From assembly GCA_002434305.1 (NCBI GenBank), contig DJJU01000007.1, positions 62,001-126,000 on the forward strand: a DNA stretch of 64,000 nucleotides, given 5' to 3'. The position numbers were made by a program, and so were the translations under genes. The DNA comes from Alicycliphilus sp. UBA6560 (GTDB lineage Bacteria; Pseudomonadota; Gammaproteobacteria; Burkholderiales; Burkholderiaceae_C). Below, piece after piece: positions 24,606 to 33,203 of the stretch (within the stretch, counting starts at the first letter, position 1; the number at the start of each line of letters is the position of its first letter). The notes under the pieces are model-generated. The model saw nothing but the letters and a program-made list of their open reading frames with translations, did no database searches and was not told where the DNA came from.

Positions 24606-26210
24606 TCAGTGGCGGAAGTGGCGCACCCCGGTGAAGACCATGGCCACGCCGCGCTCGTTGGCGGCGTCGATCACCTCCTGGTCGCGCATGGAGCCGCCCG
24701 GCTGCGCCACGCAAGTGGCGCCCGCGTCCACCACCACGTCCAGACCGTCGCGGAAGGGGAAGAAGGCGTCGCTGGCCACCACCGTGCCGGCCAGCGACAG
24801 GCCGGCGGCCTGGGCCTTGATGCTGGCGATGCGGGCGGAGTCGAGGCGGCTCATCTGCCCCGCGCCCACGCCCATGGTCATGCCGCCCTTGCAGAACACG
24901 ATGGCGTTGCTCTTGACGTACTTGGCCACTTTCCAGGCGAACATCAGGTCCTGCATCTCTTCCTGCGTGGGCTGCTTGGCGGTGACCACCTTCAGGTCGG
25001 GCAGTTGCAGTTCGTGGTTGTCCGCCGTCTGCAGCAGCAGGCCGGAGCCCACGCGCTTGGCGTCCATCAGGTTGCGGCCCTGCTTCCAGGCGGTGTCGCC
25101 GCCGGGGGCCGGCAGGGCGATCTTCATCAGCCGCACGTTGGCCTTGGCCTTGAAGACTTCCAGCGCCTCGGGCGTGAAGTCCGGCGCCATCAGCACTTCG
25201 ACGAACTGCTTGGCTATCTGCTGGGCCGCGGGGCCGTCCACCGGGCGGTTGAAAGCGATGATGCCGCCGAAGGCGCTGGTGGGGTCGGTCTGGAAGGCCT
25301 TGGAATAGGCCTCCAGCGCGCTGGTGCCCACGGCCACGCCGCAGGGGTTGGCGTGCTTGACGATGACGCAGGCGGGCAGGCGAAAGCTCTTGACGCATTC
25401 CCAGGCCGCGTCGGCGTCGGCGATGTTGTTGTACGACAGCTCCTTGCCCTGCAGCTGCACGCCGGTGACGATGGAGCCGGGCGCGGGGTGCAGGTCGCGG
25501 TACAGCGCGGCCTGCTGGTGGCTGTTCTCGCCGTAGCGCAGATCCTGAATCTTGGTGAAGATGCCGTTGCTCTGGCCGGGGAACAGGTGGCGCGTGGGCA
25601 CATAGGCCTCGGCCGGCTTGCCCTCTTCGAAATCCACCGACGACAGGTAGTCGCTGATGGCGCCGTCGTACTGGGCGATGCGGTTGAAGGCCGCCACCGA
25701 CAGGGCAAAGCGCAGCTTGTCGGACAGCCGGCCCGCGGACTTCAGCTCGGCCAGCACGGCCTCGTACTGGCCGGCGTCCGTCACCACGCCCACATCCTTC
25801 CAGTTCTTGGCGGCGCTGCGCACCATGGCCGGGCCGCCGATGTCGATGTTCTCGATGGCATCGGCCAGCGTGCAGCCGGCCTTGGCCACGGTGGCCTCGA
25901 AGGGGTAGAGGTTGACCACCAGCAGGTCGATGGTGCCGATGCCGTGCTCCTGCAAGGCCGCCATGTGCGCCGGCACATCGCGCCGCGCCAGCAGGCCGCC
26001 GTGCACCATGGGGTGCAGCGTCTTCACGCGCCCGTCCAGCATCTCGGGGAACTGCGTGACCTCGGCGACTTCCGTCACCGGCAGGCCCTCGCGCGCCAGC
26101 AGCTGGGCCGTGCCGCCGGTCGACAACAGGCGCACGCCCAGGGCATGCAGCGAACGCGCGAATTCGACGATTCCGCTCTTGTCGGAGACGGAGATGAGTG
26201 CAGTCTTCAT
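24606..26210 (-). CDS. purH: Bifunctional AICAR transformylase / IMP cyclohydrolase
   Basis: 534-residue enzyme of the last two steps of IMP synthesis. The N-terminal MGS-like cyclohydrolase domain starts ALISVSDKSGIVEFARSL. The C-terminal transformylase has the catalytic KHANPCGVA and the conserved LRYGENSHQQAALY. Full length for the family. It lies downstream of dusB-fis on the same strand, a conserved order in betaproteobacteria where ruvC often follows; here a cytochrome gene does. Confidence 0.97.
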   Translation of the reverse strand: MKTALISVSDKSGIVEFARSLHALGVRLLSTGGTAQLLAREGLPVTEVAEVTQFPEMLDGRVKTLHPMVHGGLLARRDVPAHMAALQEHGIGTIDLLVVNLYPFEATVAKAGCTLADAIENIDIGGPAMVRSAAKNWKDVGVVTDAGQYEAVLAELKSAGRLSDKLRFALSVAAFNRIAQYDGAISDYLSSVDFEEGKPAEAYVPTRHLFPGQSNGIFTKIQDLRYGENSHQQAALYRDLHPAPGSIVTGVQLQGKELSYNNIADADAAWECVKSFRLPACVIVKHANPCGVAVGTSALEAYSKAFQTDPTSAFGGIIAFNRPVDGPAAQQIAKQFVEVLMAPDFTPEALEVFKAKANVRLMKIALPAPGGDTAWKQGRNLMDAKRVGSGLLLQTADNHELQLPDLKVVTAKQPTQEEMQDLMFAWKVAKYVKSNAIVFCKGGMTMGVGAGQMSRLDSARIASIKAQAAGLSLAGTVVASDAFFPFRDGLDVVVDAGATCVAQPGGSMRDQEVIDAANERGVAMVFTGVRHFRH

Positions 26211-26232
26211 GGGTAGCCCCTGGCAGTTTTAT

Positions 26233-26292
26233 GAATGAAATCGGGCTCTAGCCCTTGCTGGGCAAGCACTGGAAGCTATCAAATTGAATAGC
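26233..26292 (-). repeat. Dispersed intergenic dyad repeat, copy E
   Basis: On the minus strand it contains TTTGATAGCTTCCAGTGCTTG followed by CAGCAAGGGCTAGAGCCCGA. It fills the fis-purH gap almost completely and ends next to the fis stop. Confidence 0.6.
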
Positions 26293-26295
26293 TCT

Positions 26296-26550
26296 TCAGA
26301 GCAATTGATGCTCCACCAGCTTCTTGCGCAGCGTGTTGCGGTTCAGGCCCAGCCACTGGGCGGCGCGCGACTGGTTGTTGTCCGCCTGGCTCATGACCAC
26401 CTCCAGCAGGGGCTTCTCCACCAGGCGCACGACCATGTCGTACACGCCGTCGGGCGCTTCGCCGCCGAGGTCGCGAAAGTAGCTGTGCAGGCTGTCGCGC
26501 ACGCACTGCTGCAGGCCGCTGCCGCCGCCTTGGTTTGGGGTGCTGCTCAT
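26296..26550 (-). CDS. fis: Fis-family nucleoid DNA-binding protein
   Basis: 84-residue Fis homologue. The C-terminal helix-turn-helix is clear (NNQSRAAQWLGLNRNTLRKKL). The N-terminal part carries the short helix used for dimerisation, and the beta-hairpin arm seen in E. coli is shorter. It overlaps the dusB stop by 4 bp (ATGA at 26547-26550). The dusB-fis pairing is ancient and supports coupling to growth-rate control. Confidence 0.92.
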   Translation of the reverse strand: MSSTPNQGGGSGLQQCVRDSLHSYFRDLGGEAPDGVYDMVVRLVEKPLLEVVMSQADNNQSRAAQWLGLNRNTLRKKLVEHQLL

Positions 26551-27593
26551 GCTGGTATCTGTTGCTCGTTGCTGGCCGTGGCCGCGGCGGCCGGCAACCG
26601 GTCCATGCGCGCACCCAGGGCGTCAAAGTAATCGGCCACGGTCTGCCACTGCGCGGCAGCATCCAGCGTGGCGTTGATGTGCTGGCGCAGTTGCTCGCCG
26701 CCGGGCAGCTGGCGCACATACCAGGCGATGTGCTTGCGCGCGCTGCGCACGCCGGTGTCCTCGCCATAGAGCCGGTAGTGGTCTTGCAGGTGCGCCAGCA
26801 GCAGGCGGCGCACCTCGGCCACCAGCGGCGGCGCCAGGTGCTGGCCCGTGGCCAGGTAGTGGCCGATCTCGCGAAAAATCCACGGCCGGCCCTGCGCCGC
26901 GCGGCCCACCATGAGGGCGTCGGCGCCGGTGGCGGCCAGCACGGCGCGCGCCTTCTCGGGGCTGTCGATGTCGCCGTTGGCCACCACGGGCACGCGCACG
27001 GCGGCCTTCACGGCGGCAATGGTGTCGTACTCGGCCTGGCCGCGGTAGCCCTGCTCGCGCGTGCGTCCGTGCACGGTGAGCATCTGGATGCCCACGTCCT
27101 CCAACTGGCGCGCCAGCTGCACGGCGTTCTTGTGTTCGTCGCACCAGCCGGTGCGCATCTTCAGCGTGACGGGCACGCCGCGCGGCGCGCAGGCGGCCAC
27201 CACGGCGGCGGCAATCTGCACGGCCAGCAGCTCGTTTTGCATCAGCGCCGAGCCGGCCCACTTGTTGCAGACCTTCTTGGCCGGGCAGCCCATGTTGATG
27301 TCGATGATCTGCGCGCCGCGGTCGATGTTGTAGACGGCGGCCTCGGCCATCATGTCCGCGTCGGTGCCGGCGATCTGCACGGCGATCGGCCCGCTCTCGC
27401 CGTCGTGGTTGGCGCGCCGGCTGGTCTTCAGGCTGTCCCACAGGTCGCGCCGCGAGGTCACCATCTCGCTGACCGCGTAGCCCGCGCCCAGCTGCTTGCA
27501 CAGCTGGCGGAAGGGCCGGTCCGTCACGCCCGCCATGGGGGCGACGAACAGGCGGTTGGGCAGGGCATGGGAGCCGATGCGCAGGTCGGACAT
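26547..27593 (-). CDS. dusB: tRNA-dihydrouridine synthase B
   Basis: 348-residue FMN-dependent enzyme reducing uridine in tRNA D-loops. The FMN-binding start is NRLFVAPMAGVTDRPFR. The catalytic Cys lies in MGCPAKKVCNKWAGSAL. The C-terminal helical domain recognises tRNA. Full length for the family. First gene of a dusB-fis operon; a 110-bp gap precedes it and probably contains the promoter. Confidence 0.96.
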   Translation of the reverse strand: MSDLRIGSHALPNRLFVAPMAGVTDRPFRQLCKQLGAGYAVSEMVTSRRDLWDSLKTSRRANHDGESGPIAVQIAGTDADMMAEAAVYNIDRGAQIIDINMGCPAKKVCNKWAGSALMQNELLAVQIAAAVVAACAPRGVPVTLKMRTGWCDEHKNAVQLARQLEDVGIQMLTVHGRTREQGYRGQAEYDTIAAVKAAVRVPVVANGDIDSPEKARAVLAATGADALMVGRAAQGRPWIFREIGHYLATGQHLAPPLVAEVRRLLLAHLQDHYRLYGEDTGVRSARKHIAWYVRQLPGGEQLRQHINATLDAAAQWQTVADYFDALGARMDRLPAAAATASNEQQIPA

Positions 27594-27703
27594 TGGGGGC
27601 GCAGTACAGGGGCAAAACGGGCGGAAGGGGGAGGCGATTGTACCTGCCCAAATTTTCAGCAGCCGAAAAGCGGGCCGCGCCTTTCAGCCCCTGACGACGC
27701 CCG

Positions 27704-28540
27704 TCAGCGCCGCTCGGCCATATGGGCCAGGTACGCGATCAGCTCGTCGATCTGCGTCTCGCTCAGCTGCTCCGGAGTGAACGCCGGCATGGTGTGCGCG
27801 GGCCAGATGCGCACGCTTTTCGGGTCGCGCAGCAGGCGGCGCAGCGCCTGGGGCTGGAAGTACTGTGTAGGGTTCATGGGCCGGTTCAGATCTGGACCCA
27901 TGGTGGCGCCGCCGGCGCCGTTCAGGGTGTGGCAGACCAGGCACTGGGTGATGAACACGGGCTGGCCGCGCCGCGCCGGGTGGTCGGCGGCCAGCTGCGG
28001 CGCCACGGCGATTTGCGGCCAGCGGCGCTCGGGCGCCTCACGCACGGCCAGGCGGGCCACGGCGTAGGGCCACTGCTCGCTGCTCACGCCCTCGGCCACG
28101 GGCCAGACGATGTAGAACGGCCCGGCCGAATGCGCCTTGCCCGGCAGCGCCGGCCAGGGCGCCTGCGCCGGCTCGATGGCCAGCCAGGGCTGGCTGCGCC
28201 CACCGGCGGTGCCGTCCAGCACCAGGGCGCCGGGCAGCTGGGCCACGAAGCCATCGGTGGCGACCACCTCCAGCGTGTCGGCACGGCTCAGGCCCAGCTC
28301 GCGCAGCGCCACGGCCAGGGGCACGGCGCGGTAGCGCATGGCGCGGCCATAGGCCACGTCCTGCGGCACGTCGATGTCGCGCGCCTGGGGGTGGGCGGCC
28401 AGCGCCGCGCCATCGAGCTGCGCCGGCCCGCGCGGGCCCTCCAGCTGCAGCGTCACCGCCCGCGCCGGGTGCGCCCAGGCCGTCAGGCACAGGGCGGCGA
28501 GCAGGAAGGCGGCGGGCATCCATCGCAGGGCGGCGGGCAT
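27704..28540 (-). CDS. Exported protein: Moco-oxidoreductase-like domain fused to cytochrome c
   Basis: 278-residue periplasmic protein with signal peptide (MPAALRWMPAAFLLAALCLTAWA). Residues about 30-170 resemble the sulfite-oxidase/YedY-type domain (GRAMRYRAVPLAVALRELGL, DGFVAQLP), but I see no cofactor-binding Cys. Residues about 180-275 are a class I cytochrome with CLVCH and an axial Met in TMPAF. This could be an electron-transfer partner rather than an enzyme. Start placed at the second Met (28540), which begins a normal signal peptide; the frame is open 6 codons further. No molybdenum genes are nearby. Confidence 0.7.
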   Translation of the reverse strand: MPAALRWMPAAFLLAALCLTAWAHPARAVTLQLEGPRGPAQLDGAALAAHPQARDIDVPQDVAYGRAMRYRAVPLAVALRELGLSRADTLEVVATDGFVAQLPGALVLDGTAGGRSQPWLAIEPAQAPWPALPGKAHSAGPFYIVWPVAEGVSSEQWPYAVARLAVREAPERRWPQIAVAPQLAADHPARRGQPVFITQCLVCHTLNGAGGATMGPDLNRPMNPTQYFQPQALRRLLRDPKSVRIWPAHTMPAFTPEQLSETQIDELIAYLAHMAERR

Positions 28541-28568
28541 GGCGTGTCTCCCTGGCAATCGTGTGCGC

Positions 28569-29312
28569 TCAGCGCACCGGCACGTTCAGGTAGCGCTGCG
28601 GCCAGGGCTCGCGCTCCAGCGTGTAGTGCCACCATTCCTCGGGCAGGTTGCGCCAGCCGTGGCGCTGCATCAGCGCGCGCAGCCACTGGCGGTTGTGCTG
28701 CACGTCGGGCGGCTGGTCGGTGCTGTCGGTGTGCGAGCGCTCGTCGAACAGGTCGAAGGGCGTGCCCATGTCGGCCTCGCTGCCGTCGGCCAGCGGGCCG
28801 GCCAGGACCTGGCGGGCGCGCACGCCGTCGACGACCACCAGCGTCAGGTCCACCGTGCTGCCGCGGCTGTGGCCGGAGCGCTCGGCGATGTAGCCGCGCT
28901 GGAACAGCGCTTCCTTGGGCACGTGGGGGTAGTAGGCGGCCTTGGTCTTTTGGTCCTGCAGGTCGCGGCCCCAGCGCACGAAATCGTCCACCGCGGCCTG
29001 CGGCCGGTAGCAGTCGAAGACCTTCACGCGCAGGCCCAGGGGCTCCACCTCGCGCTGCACCGCCGCCAGCGCCTGCGCCGCGGGCGGGCTGAGCCAGCAG
29101 CGCGCCGCCTCGTAGCCGGCCACCGGGCGGCCCAGGAAGTTGTCGCTGCCGTGGTAGCGCATGTCCTGCTGCACGCCCGGCGCCACGCTGGCCAGCGGCA
29201 CCAGGCCGTCGGCCGCGCCGCCGCTGCCTGCGCCGGGCAGTGCGCAACCGCCCAGCATCAGTACTACCCCCGCCGCTGCGGCGCCCATCCCCGTGCAAAA
29301 CCTGCGAACCAT
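28569..29312 (-). CDS. D-Ala-D-Ala dipeptidase (VanX/DdpX family) lipoprotein
   Basis: 247-residue zinc dipeptidase. Lipobox LGGC near residue 16 after a short signal peptide predicts a lipid anchor. Zinc ligands are recognisable in SGHSRGSTVDLTL (His and Asp) and EEWWHYT (catalytic Glu and His). The start ATG at 29312 has AGGAGGG upstream. Family members cleave D-Ala-D-Ala; an exported one probably recycles released cell-wall dipeptides and does not confer vancomycin resistance. No van regulators are present. Confidence 0.9.
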   Translation of the reverse strand: MVRRFCTGMGAAAAGVVLMLGGCALPGAGSGGAADGLVPLASVAPGVQQDMRYHGSDNFLGRPVAGYEAARCWLSPPAAQALAAVQREVEPLGLRVKVFDCYRPQAAVDDFVRWGRDLQDQKTKAAYYPHVPKEALFQRGYIAERSGHSRGSTVDLTLVVVDGVRARQVLAGPLADGSEADMGTPFDLFDERSHTDSTDQPPDVQHNRQWLRALMQRHGWRNLPEEWWHYTLEREPWPQRYLNVPVR

Positions 29313-29409
29313 CGCTGCCCTCCTACGTTCTTGTGACCACGCACCATACAAGAGGCCGGGCGCGCCGGGCAAGCCGGGCCCGCCTGCCAGCCCCTAAACT
29401 CGCCCTCCC

Positions 29410-29940
29410 ATGGAAGCCTGGATGCAACAGCTGCTTGGCGCACTGGCGCTGCCGCAGTTCGGCCTGACCACCGTGTTCCTGGTGGCCTTCGTCTCGGCCA
29501 CGCTGCTGCCGGTGGGCTCGGAACCGGCGGTGTTCGGGCTGATCAAGCTCAACCCCGAACTGTTCTGGCCCGCCGTGCTGGCGGCCACGGCGGGCAACAC
29601 GCTGGGCGGCGCCGTGAGCTGGTGGATGGGCCTGGGCGCGCACAAGGCCTGGCATGCCGCGCGCAGCCAAAGCGGCGCCGTCCGGCGCATGCCGCGCCAG
29701 CTGCCGCGCAATGAGCGCCTGCTGCGCGTGTGGCTGCGCCGCTGGGGGGCGCGCGCCTGCCTGCTGAGCTGGCTGCCCGTGGTGGGCGACCCGCTGTGCG
29801 CCGTCGCCGGCTGGCTGCGCCTGCCGTTCTGGCCCTGCCTGGCCTATATGGCGGTGGGCAAGTTCCTGCGCTACCTGCTCATGACTGCGGCGCTGCTGCA
29901 CGCCGTGCCGGCGGAGTGGGTCCGCTGGCTGCACGGCTGA
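29410..29940 (+). CDS. yqaA: YqaA/DedA-like inner-membrane protein
   Basis: 176-residue SNARE-associated/DedA superfamily protein of the YqaA type. Hydrophobic segments lie near residues 17-40, 50-72, 105-130 and 140-165. The motif GNTLGGAVSWWMG followed by LLSWLPVVGDPLCAVAGWLRL matches the family's re-entrant helices. DedA relatives flip undecaprenyl phosphate or phospholipids; for YqaA this is unproven. Divergent from the VanX-like gene. Confidence 0.88.
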   Translation: MEAWMQQLLGALALPQFGLTTVFLVAFVSATLLPVGSEPAVFGLIKLNPELFWPAVLAATAGNTLGGAVSWWMGLGAHKAWHAARSQSGAVRRMPRQLPRNERLLRVWLRRWGARACLLSWLPVVGDPLCAVAGWLRLPFWPCLAYMAVGKFLRYLLMTAALLHAVPAEWVRWLHG

Positions 29941-29943
29941 CTA

Positions 29944-29992
29944 TGGTTTTGATAGCTTCCAGCGCTTGACTGGCGAGCGTTTGAGCCACGTT
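29944..29992 (+). repeat. Dispersed intergenic dyad repeat, copy F
   Basis: Contains TTTTGATAGCTTCCAGCGCTTG then GCGAGCGTTTGAGCC. The left arm is intact, and the right arm is partly decayed. It lies between yqaA and the convergent rarD. Confidence 0.6.
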
Positions 29993-30007
29993 TGACTGGC
30001 ATTCTTT

Positions 30008-30886
30008 TCATCCAACCCGCGCCGCACGGTGCTGCCAGACGCCTTCCAGCGTGAACAGCGCCAGCGCCACCCAGATCAGCACAAAGCCCACCAGCCGCAC
30101 CGGCTGCACCGATTCGCCCAGCAGCCAGATGCCGCTGAGAAACTGCAGGCTGGGCGCGATGTACTGCAGCAGCCCCATGGTGGCCAGCGGAATGCGCCGC
30201 GCCCCGGCGGCGAACAGCAACAGCGGCACGGCCGTGACCGGCCCGGCCGACAGCAGCCACAGCGCATCCGCCACGCCAGCGTGCGGCCAGGCGGCCTGGC
30301 CCAGCCACGCCCACCAGGCCAGCAGGCCCACGGCCAGGGGCGCCAGCAGCGCCGTTTCCAGCGCCAGGCCGTGCAGCGCCCCCAGCGGCGCCATCTTGCG
30401 CAGCAGGCCGTAGCCGCAGAAGGTGAGCGCGATGAACAGGCCGATCCACGGCAGCTGCCCGGCCTGCACGGTGAGCCACAGCACGCCCAGCGCGGCGACG
30501 CCCACGGCCAGCCACTGGCCGCGGCGCGGGCGCTCGTGCAGCACGGCGTAGCCCAGCGCCACGTTGAGCAGCGGCAGGATGAAGTAGCCCAGGCTGGCGT
30601 CCAGCACGTGTCCGGCGTTGATGGCCCAGACGTAGACCAGCCAGTTGGCCGCCAGCAGCAGCGCCGACAGCGCAAACACGCCCACCAGCCGCGGCTGGCG
30701 CAGCGCCGGCGCTATCCAGCCCAGCTGCCGCCGTGCCACCAGCACCACGGCCACGAAGACCAGCGACCACAGCGTGCGATGGGCGATCACCTCCAGCGCG
30801 GAGACGCTGGCCAGCTGGCGAAAGTACAGGGGAAACAGGCCCCAGGCGGTATAGGCCAGGGTTGCGTAGAGGATGCCGGGGTGCAT
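30008..30886 (-). CDS. rarD: RarD-type EamA family transporter
   Basis: 292-residue drug/metabolite transporter with ten membrane helices. It has the RarD-specific start YATLAYTAWGLFPLYFRQLA, VIAHRTLWSLVFV, and WAINAGHVLDASLGYFILPLLNVALGY. The substrate is unknown; in Pseudomonas, RarD was linked to chloramphenicol sensitivity. The ATG at 30886 gives the family-typical N-terminus. An extended frame upstream is not protein-like. Confidence 0.92.
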   Translation of the reverse strand: MHPGILYATLAYTAWGLFPLYFRQLASVSALEVIAHRTLWSLVFVAVVLVARRQLGWIAPALRQPRLVGVFALSALLLAANWLVYVWAINAGHVLDASLGYFILPLLNVALGYAVLHERPRRGQWLAVGVAALGVLWLTVQAGQLPWIGLFIALTFCGYGLLRKMAPLGALHGLALETALLAPLAVGLLAWWAWLGQAAWPHAGVADALWLLSAGPVTAVPLLLFAAGARRIPLATMGLLQYIAPSLQFLSGIWLLGESVQPVRLVGFVLIWVALALFTLEGVWQHRAARVG

Positions 30887-31175
30887 GCAGGGCCGTGGGT
30901 TGAGGGAGCAAAGCGGATCGGCCAGCCCGCCCCGGTGCGGGGCTGCGGCACTGGCGGGTGTGCCGCACGGGCAGGGCGCGAACCGGAAACCCTGGCCCAC
31001 ATCCGGCGCTGATTGTGCTCTGCGCCGCGCTACCCGGCCGTGGCCGCGCATGAACCCTTTGCCCCGTAGGGCGCAGCCGGGGCAGGCCGGCAGGCCGCGC
31101 CCACCTGTGCCACCATGCCTGCCCTGTGCGTGCATCCGCATGCCAACGAACGCCCCGCCCTGCAGGCCCCTCCCC

Positions 31176-31955
31176 ATGACCTTGATCCAGATGCCCCAGG
31201 ACGCGGCGCAGCAGCCCGCCACGGGCTGCGCCGGCTGCATGAATGCCGCCCCGCTGCCCTTCGATTTCGATTTTGCCTACCAACCCATCGTGGACCTGGC
31301 CACGCGCCAGGTCTGGGCGCAGGAGGCACTGGTGCGCGGCAGCGCGGGCCAGGGTGCCGGCTGGGTGCTGGGCCAGGTCACCCACGACAACCGCTACAGC
31401 TTTGACCAGGCCTGCCGCGTCAAGGCCATCGCCACCGCCGCCAGTCTGGGCCTGCAGGCGCGGGTGTCGATCAACTTCCTGCCCAACGCCGTCTACCGGC
31501 CCGAGCTGTGCATCCGCACCACGCTGGCCGCCGCGCGCCAGCACGGCCTGGCGCTGGAACGCATCGTCTTCGAGGTCACCGAGGGCGAACGCGTCGAGGA
31601 TGGCCCGTGGCTGGCGACCATCCTGCGCGAGTACCAGCGCTTCGGCTTCCTGACGGCCATCGACGACTTCGGCGCCGGCTACGCCGGCCTGGCGCTGCTG
31701 GCGGACTTCCAGCCCGACGTCGTCAAGCTGGACATGGCGCTGGTGCGCGGCGTGGACACCAGCCGCGCCCGCCAGGCCATCGCACGCGGGCTGCTGCGCA
31801 TCTGCCAGGAGCTGGACATCCAGGTCATCGCCGAGGGCATAGAGACCGCGGGCGAGCGCGACTTCTTCCTGGCCGAAGGGGTGACGCTGATGCAGGGCTA
31901 CCTGTTCGCGCGCCCGGCGTTTCGCGCCCTGCCCGGCGCTGCGCAAATAGACTGA
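31176..31955 (+). CDS. EAL-domain protein, probable c-di-GMP phosphodiesterase
   Basis: 259-residue stand-alone EAL domain. The signature is present as QEALVRG near residue 50, and later metal-binding elements are visible as INFLPNA, FEVTEGE, IDDFGAGYAGL and VIAEGIET. A short N-terminal tail carries two closely spaced cysteines, GCAGC near residues 16-20, before FAYQPIVDL. Catalytic acidic residues appear conserved, so it is likely active against c-di-GMP, possibly tuned by redox state or metal. The start is the ATG at 31176. It is a single gene, divergent from rarD. Confidence 0.88.
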   Translation: MTLIQMPQDAAQQPATGCAGCMNAAPLPFDFDFAYQPIVDLATRQVWAQEALVRGSAGQGAGWVLGQVTHDNRYSFDQACRVKAIATAASLGLQARVSINFLPNAVYRPELCIRTTLAAARQHGLALERIVFEVTEGERVEDGPWLATILREYQRFGFLTAIDDFGAGYAGLALLADFQPDVVKLDMALVRGVDTSRARQAIARGLLRICQELDIQVIAEGIETAGERDFFLAEGVTLMQGYLFARPAFRALPGAAQID

Positions 31956-32151
31956 CGTGCCACGTCGCGCAGCGGATGAACGGCGCGGGTGCCACGCGGG
32001 CCGGATGCCGCGCGAGGCAGGCGTTAGCATCTGTGACTGGTGGAGCGCTAGGCCGGCTTGTTGCAATGCTGGCCAGCGCGGATCATCTCGACTGCAAGCG
32101 CTCCATTCCGCCTGAACCGCCCTTCCTTGACCATCAGAAAGATCCTTGGAG

Positions 32152-33132
32152 ATGAAACTACTTGCCCTGCGCAGCCTGTCTGCCCTGCTGTCGATAGGCC
32201 TGATGGCGGTCGCCAGCGCTCAGAGCGCCGCCTGGCCCGCCAAGCAACCCCTGACGCTGATCGTCCCCTTCGGACCCGGCTCCAGCCCCGACACCTTGGC
32301 CCGCGCAGTGGCCGAGGAAGCGGGCAAGACTCTCCAGCAGAGCATCGTGGTGCAGAACAAGCCCGGCGCCAGCGGCAACCTCGGCACCGACGCCATCGCC
32401 AAGGCCAAGCCCGACGGCTACACCTTCGGCGTGTCCATCACCGGCCCGCTGGTCAACAACACGGTCATCTACAAGAACCTGCCCTACCAGCCCGCTACCG
32501 ACCTGACGCCGCTTACGCTGGCCGTGCACCAGTACAACGTGCTCGTGGTGCCCACCAATTCGCCCATCAAGTCGCTGCCCGACCTGGTGGCCGAAATGAA
32601 GAAGCCCGGCGCCAAGCTGAACTTCCCCAGCACCGGCGCGGGCACCGTGTCGCACCTGGCGGTGGAGCTGCTGCTGGACCGCGTGGGCGGCAAGGCGCTG
32701 CACGTGCCCTACAAGTCCTCGCCCGACGCCGTCACATCGCTGCTGAGCGGCGACACCACCTTCGCCGCGCTGCCGCCCGTGGCAGTGATGCCCATGGTGC
32801 AGGACGGGCGCCTGCGCGCCATCGCCGCCGTGTCCGCCAAGCGCCTGGCCTTTTTGCCCGACACGCCCACCGTGGCCGAGCTGGGCTACCCCGGCGTGGA
32901 GGGTTCGGGCTGGATCGGCTTCGTGGCCCCCGCCGGCATTCCGGCCGACGTGAAGGCCCGCCTGAACGCCGCGCTCACCCAGGCGCTCGCCTCGCCGGCC
33001 GTGGGCCAGCGTCTCAAGACCATGCACATGGAAGCGGCGCCGACCTCGCCCGAGGCCTTCGGCCAGTACATGACCGAGGAGCTGCAGCGCTGGTCGCCGC
33101 TGATCAAGCGCCTGAACCTCGCGGAAAACTGA
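32152..33132 (+). CDS. Bug/TctC-family periplasmic solute-binding protein
   Basis: 326-residue extracytoplasmic binding protein with signal peptide cleaved near VASAQS. It shows the Bug family's IVPFGPGSSPDTLAR, GASGNLGTDAIAKAKPDGYT and LLSGDTTFAA segments. Such proteins bind carboxylates for tripartite tricarboxylate transporters, but no tctAB genes are adjacent, as is common for the many orphan Bug proteins of Comamonadaceae and Bordetella. A strong terminator follows. The start is the ATG at 32152; a TTG two codons earlier is possible. Confidence 0.92.
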   Translation: MKLLALRSLSALLSIGLMAVASAQSAAWPAKQPLTLIVPFGPGSSPDTLARAVAEEAGKTLQQSIVVQNKPGASGNLGTDAIAKAKPDGYTFGVSITGPLVNNTVIYKNLPYQPATDLTPLTLAVHQYNVLVVPTNSPIKSLPDLVAEMKKPGAKLNFPSTGAGTVSHLAVELLLDRVGGKALHVPYKSSPDAVTSLLSGDTTFAALPPVAVMPMVQDGRLRAIAAVSAKRLAFLPDTPTVAELGYPGVEGSGWIGFVAPAGIPADVKARLNAALTQALASPAVGQRLKTMHMEAAPTSPEAFGQYMTEELQRWSPLIKRLNLAEN

Positions 33133-33151
33133 TCCGCCGCGTCAGCAAAAA

Positions 33152-33189
33152 GGGCCTGCCAGCGCAACACGCTGGCAGGCCCTTTTTTT
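33152..33189. terminator. Bidirectional intrinsic terminator
   Basis: Perfect 13-bp stem GGGCCTGCCAGCG / CGCTGGCAGGCCC around loop CAACA, with seven T after it and five A before it. It therefore serves both the Bug-family gene (plus strand) and the isochorismate synthase gene (minus strand), whose stop codons flank it. Confidence 0.93.
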
Positions 33190-33203
33190 GGAGCGCCGCG
33201 CCG

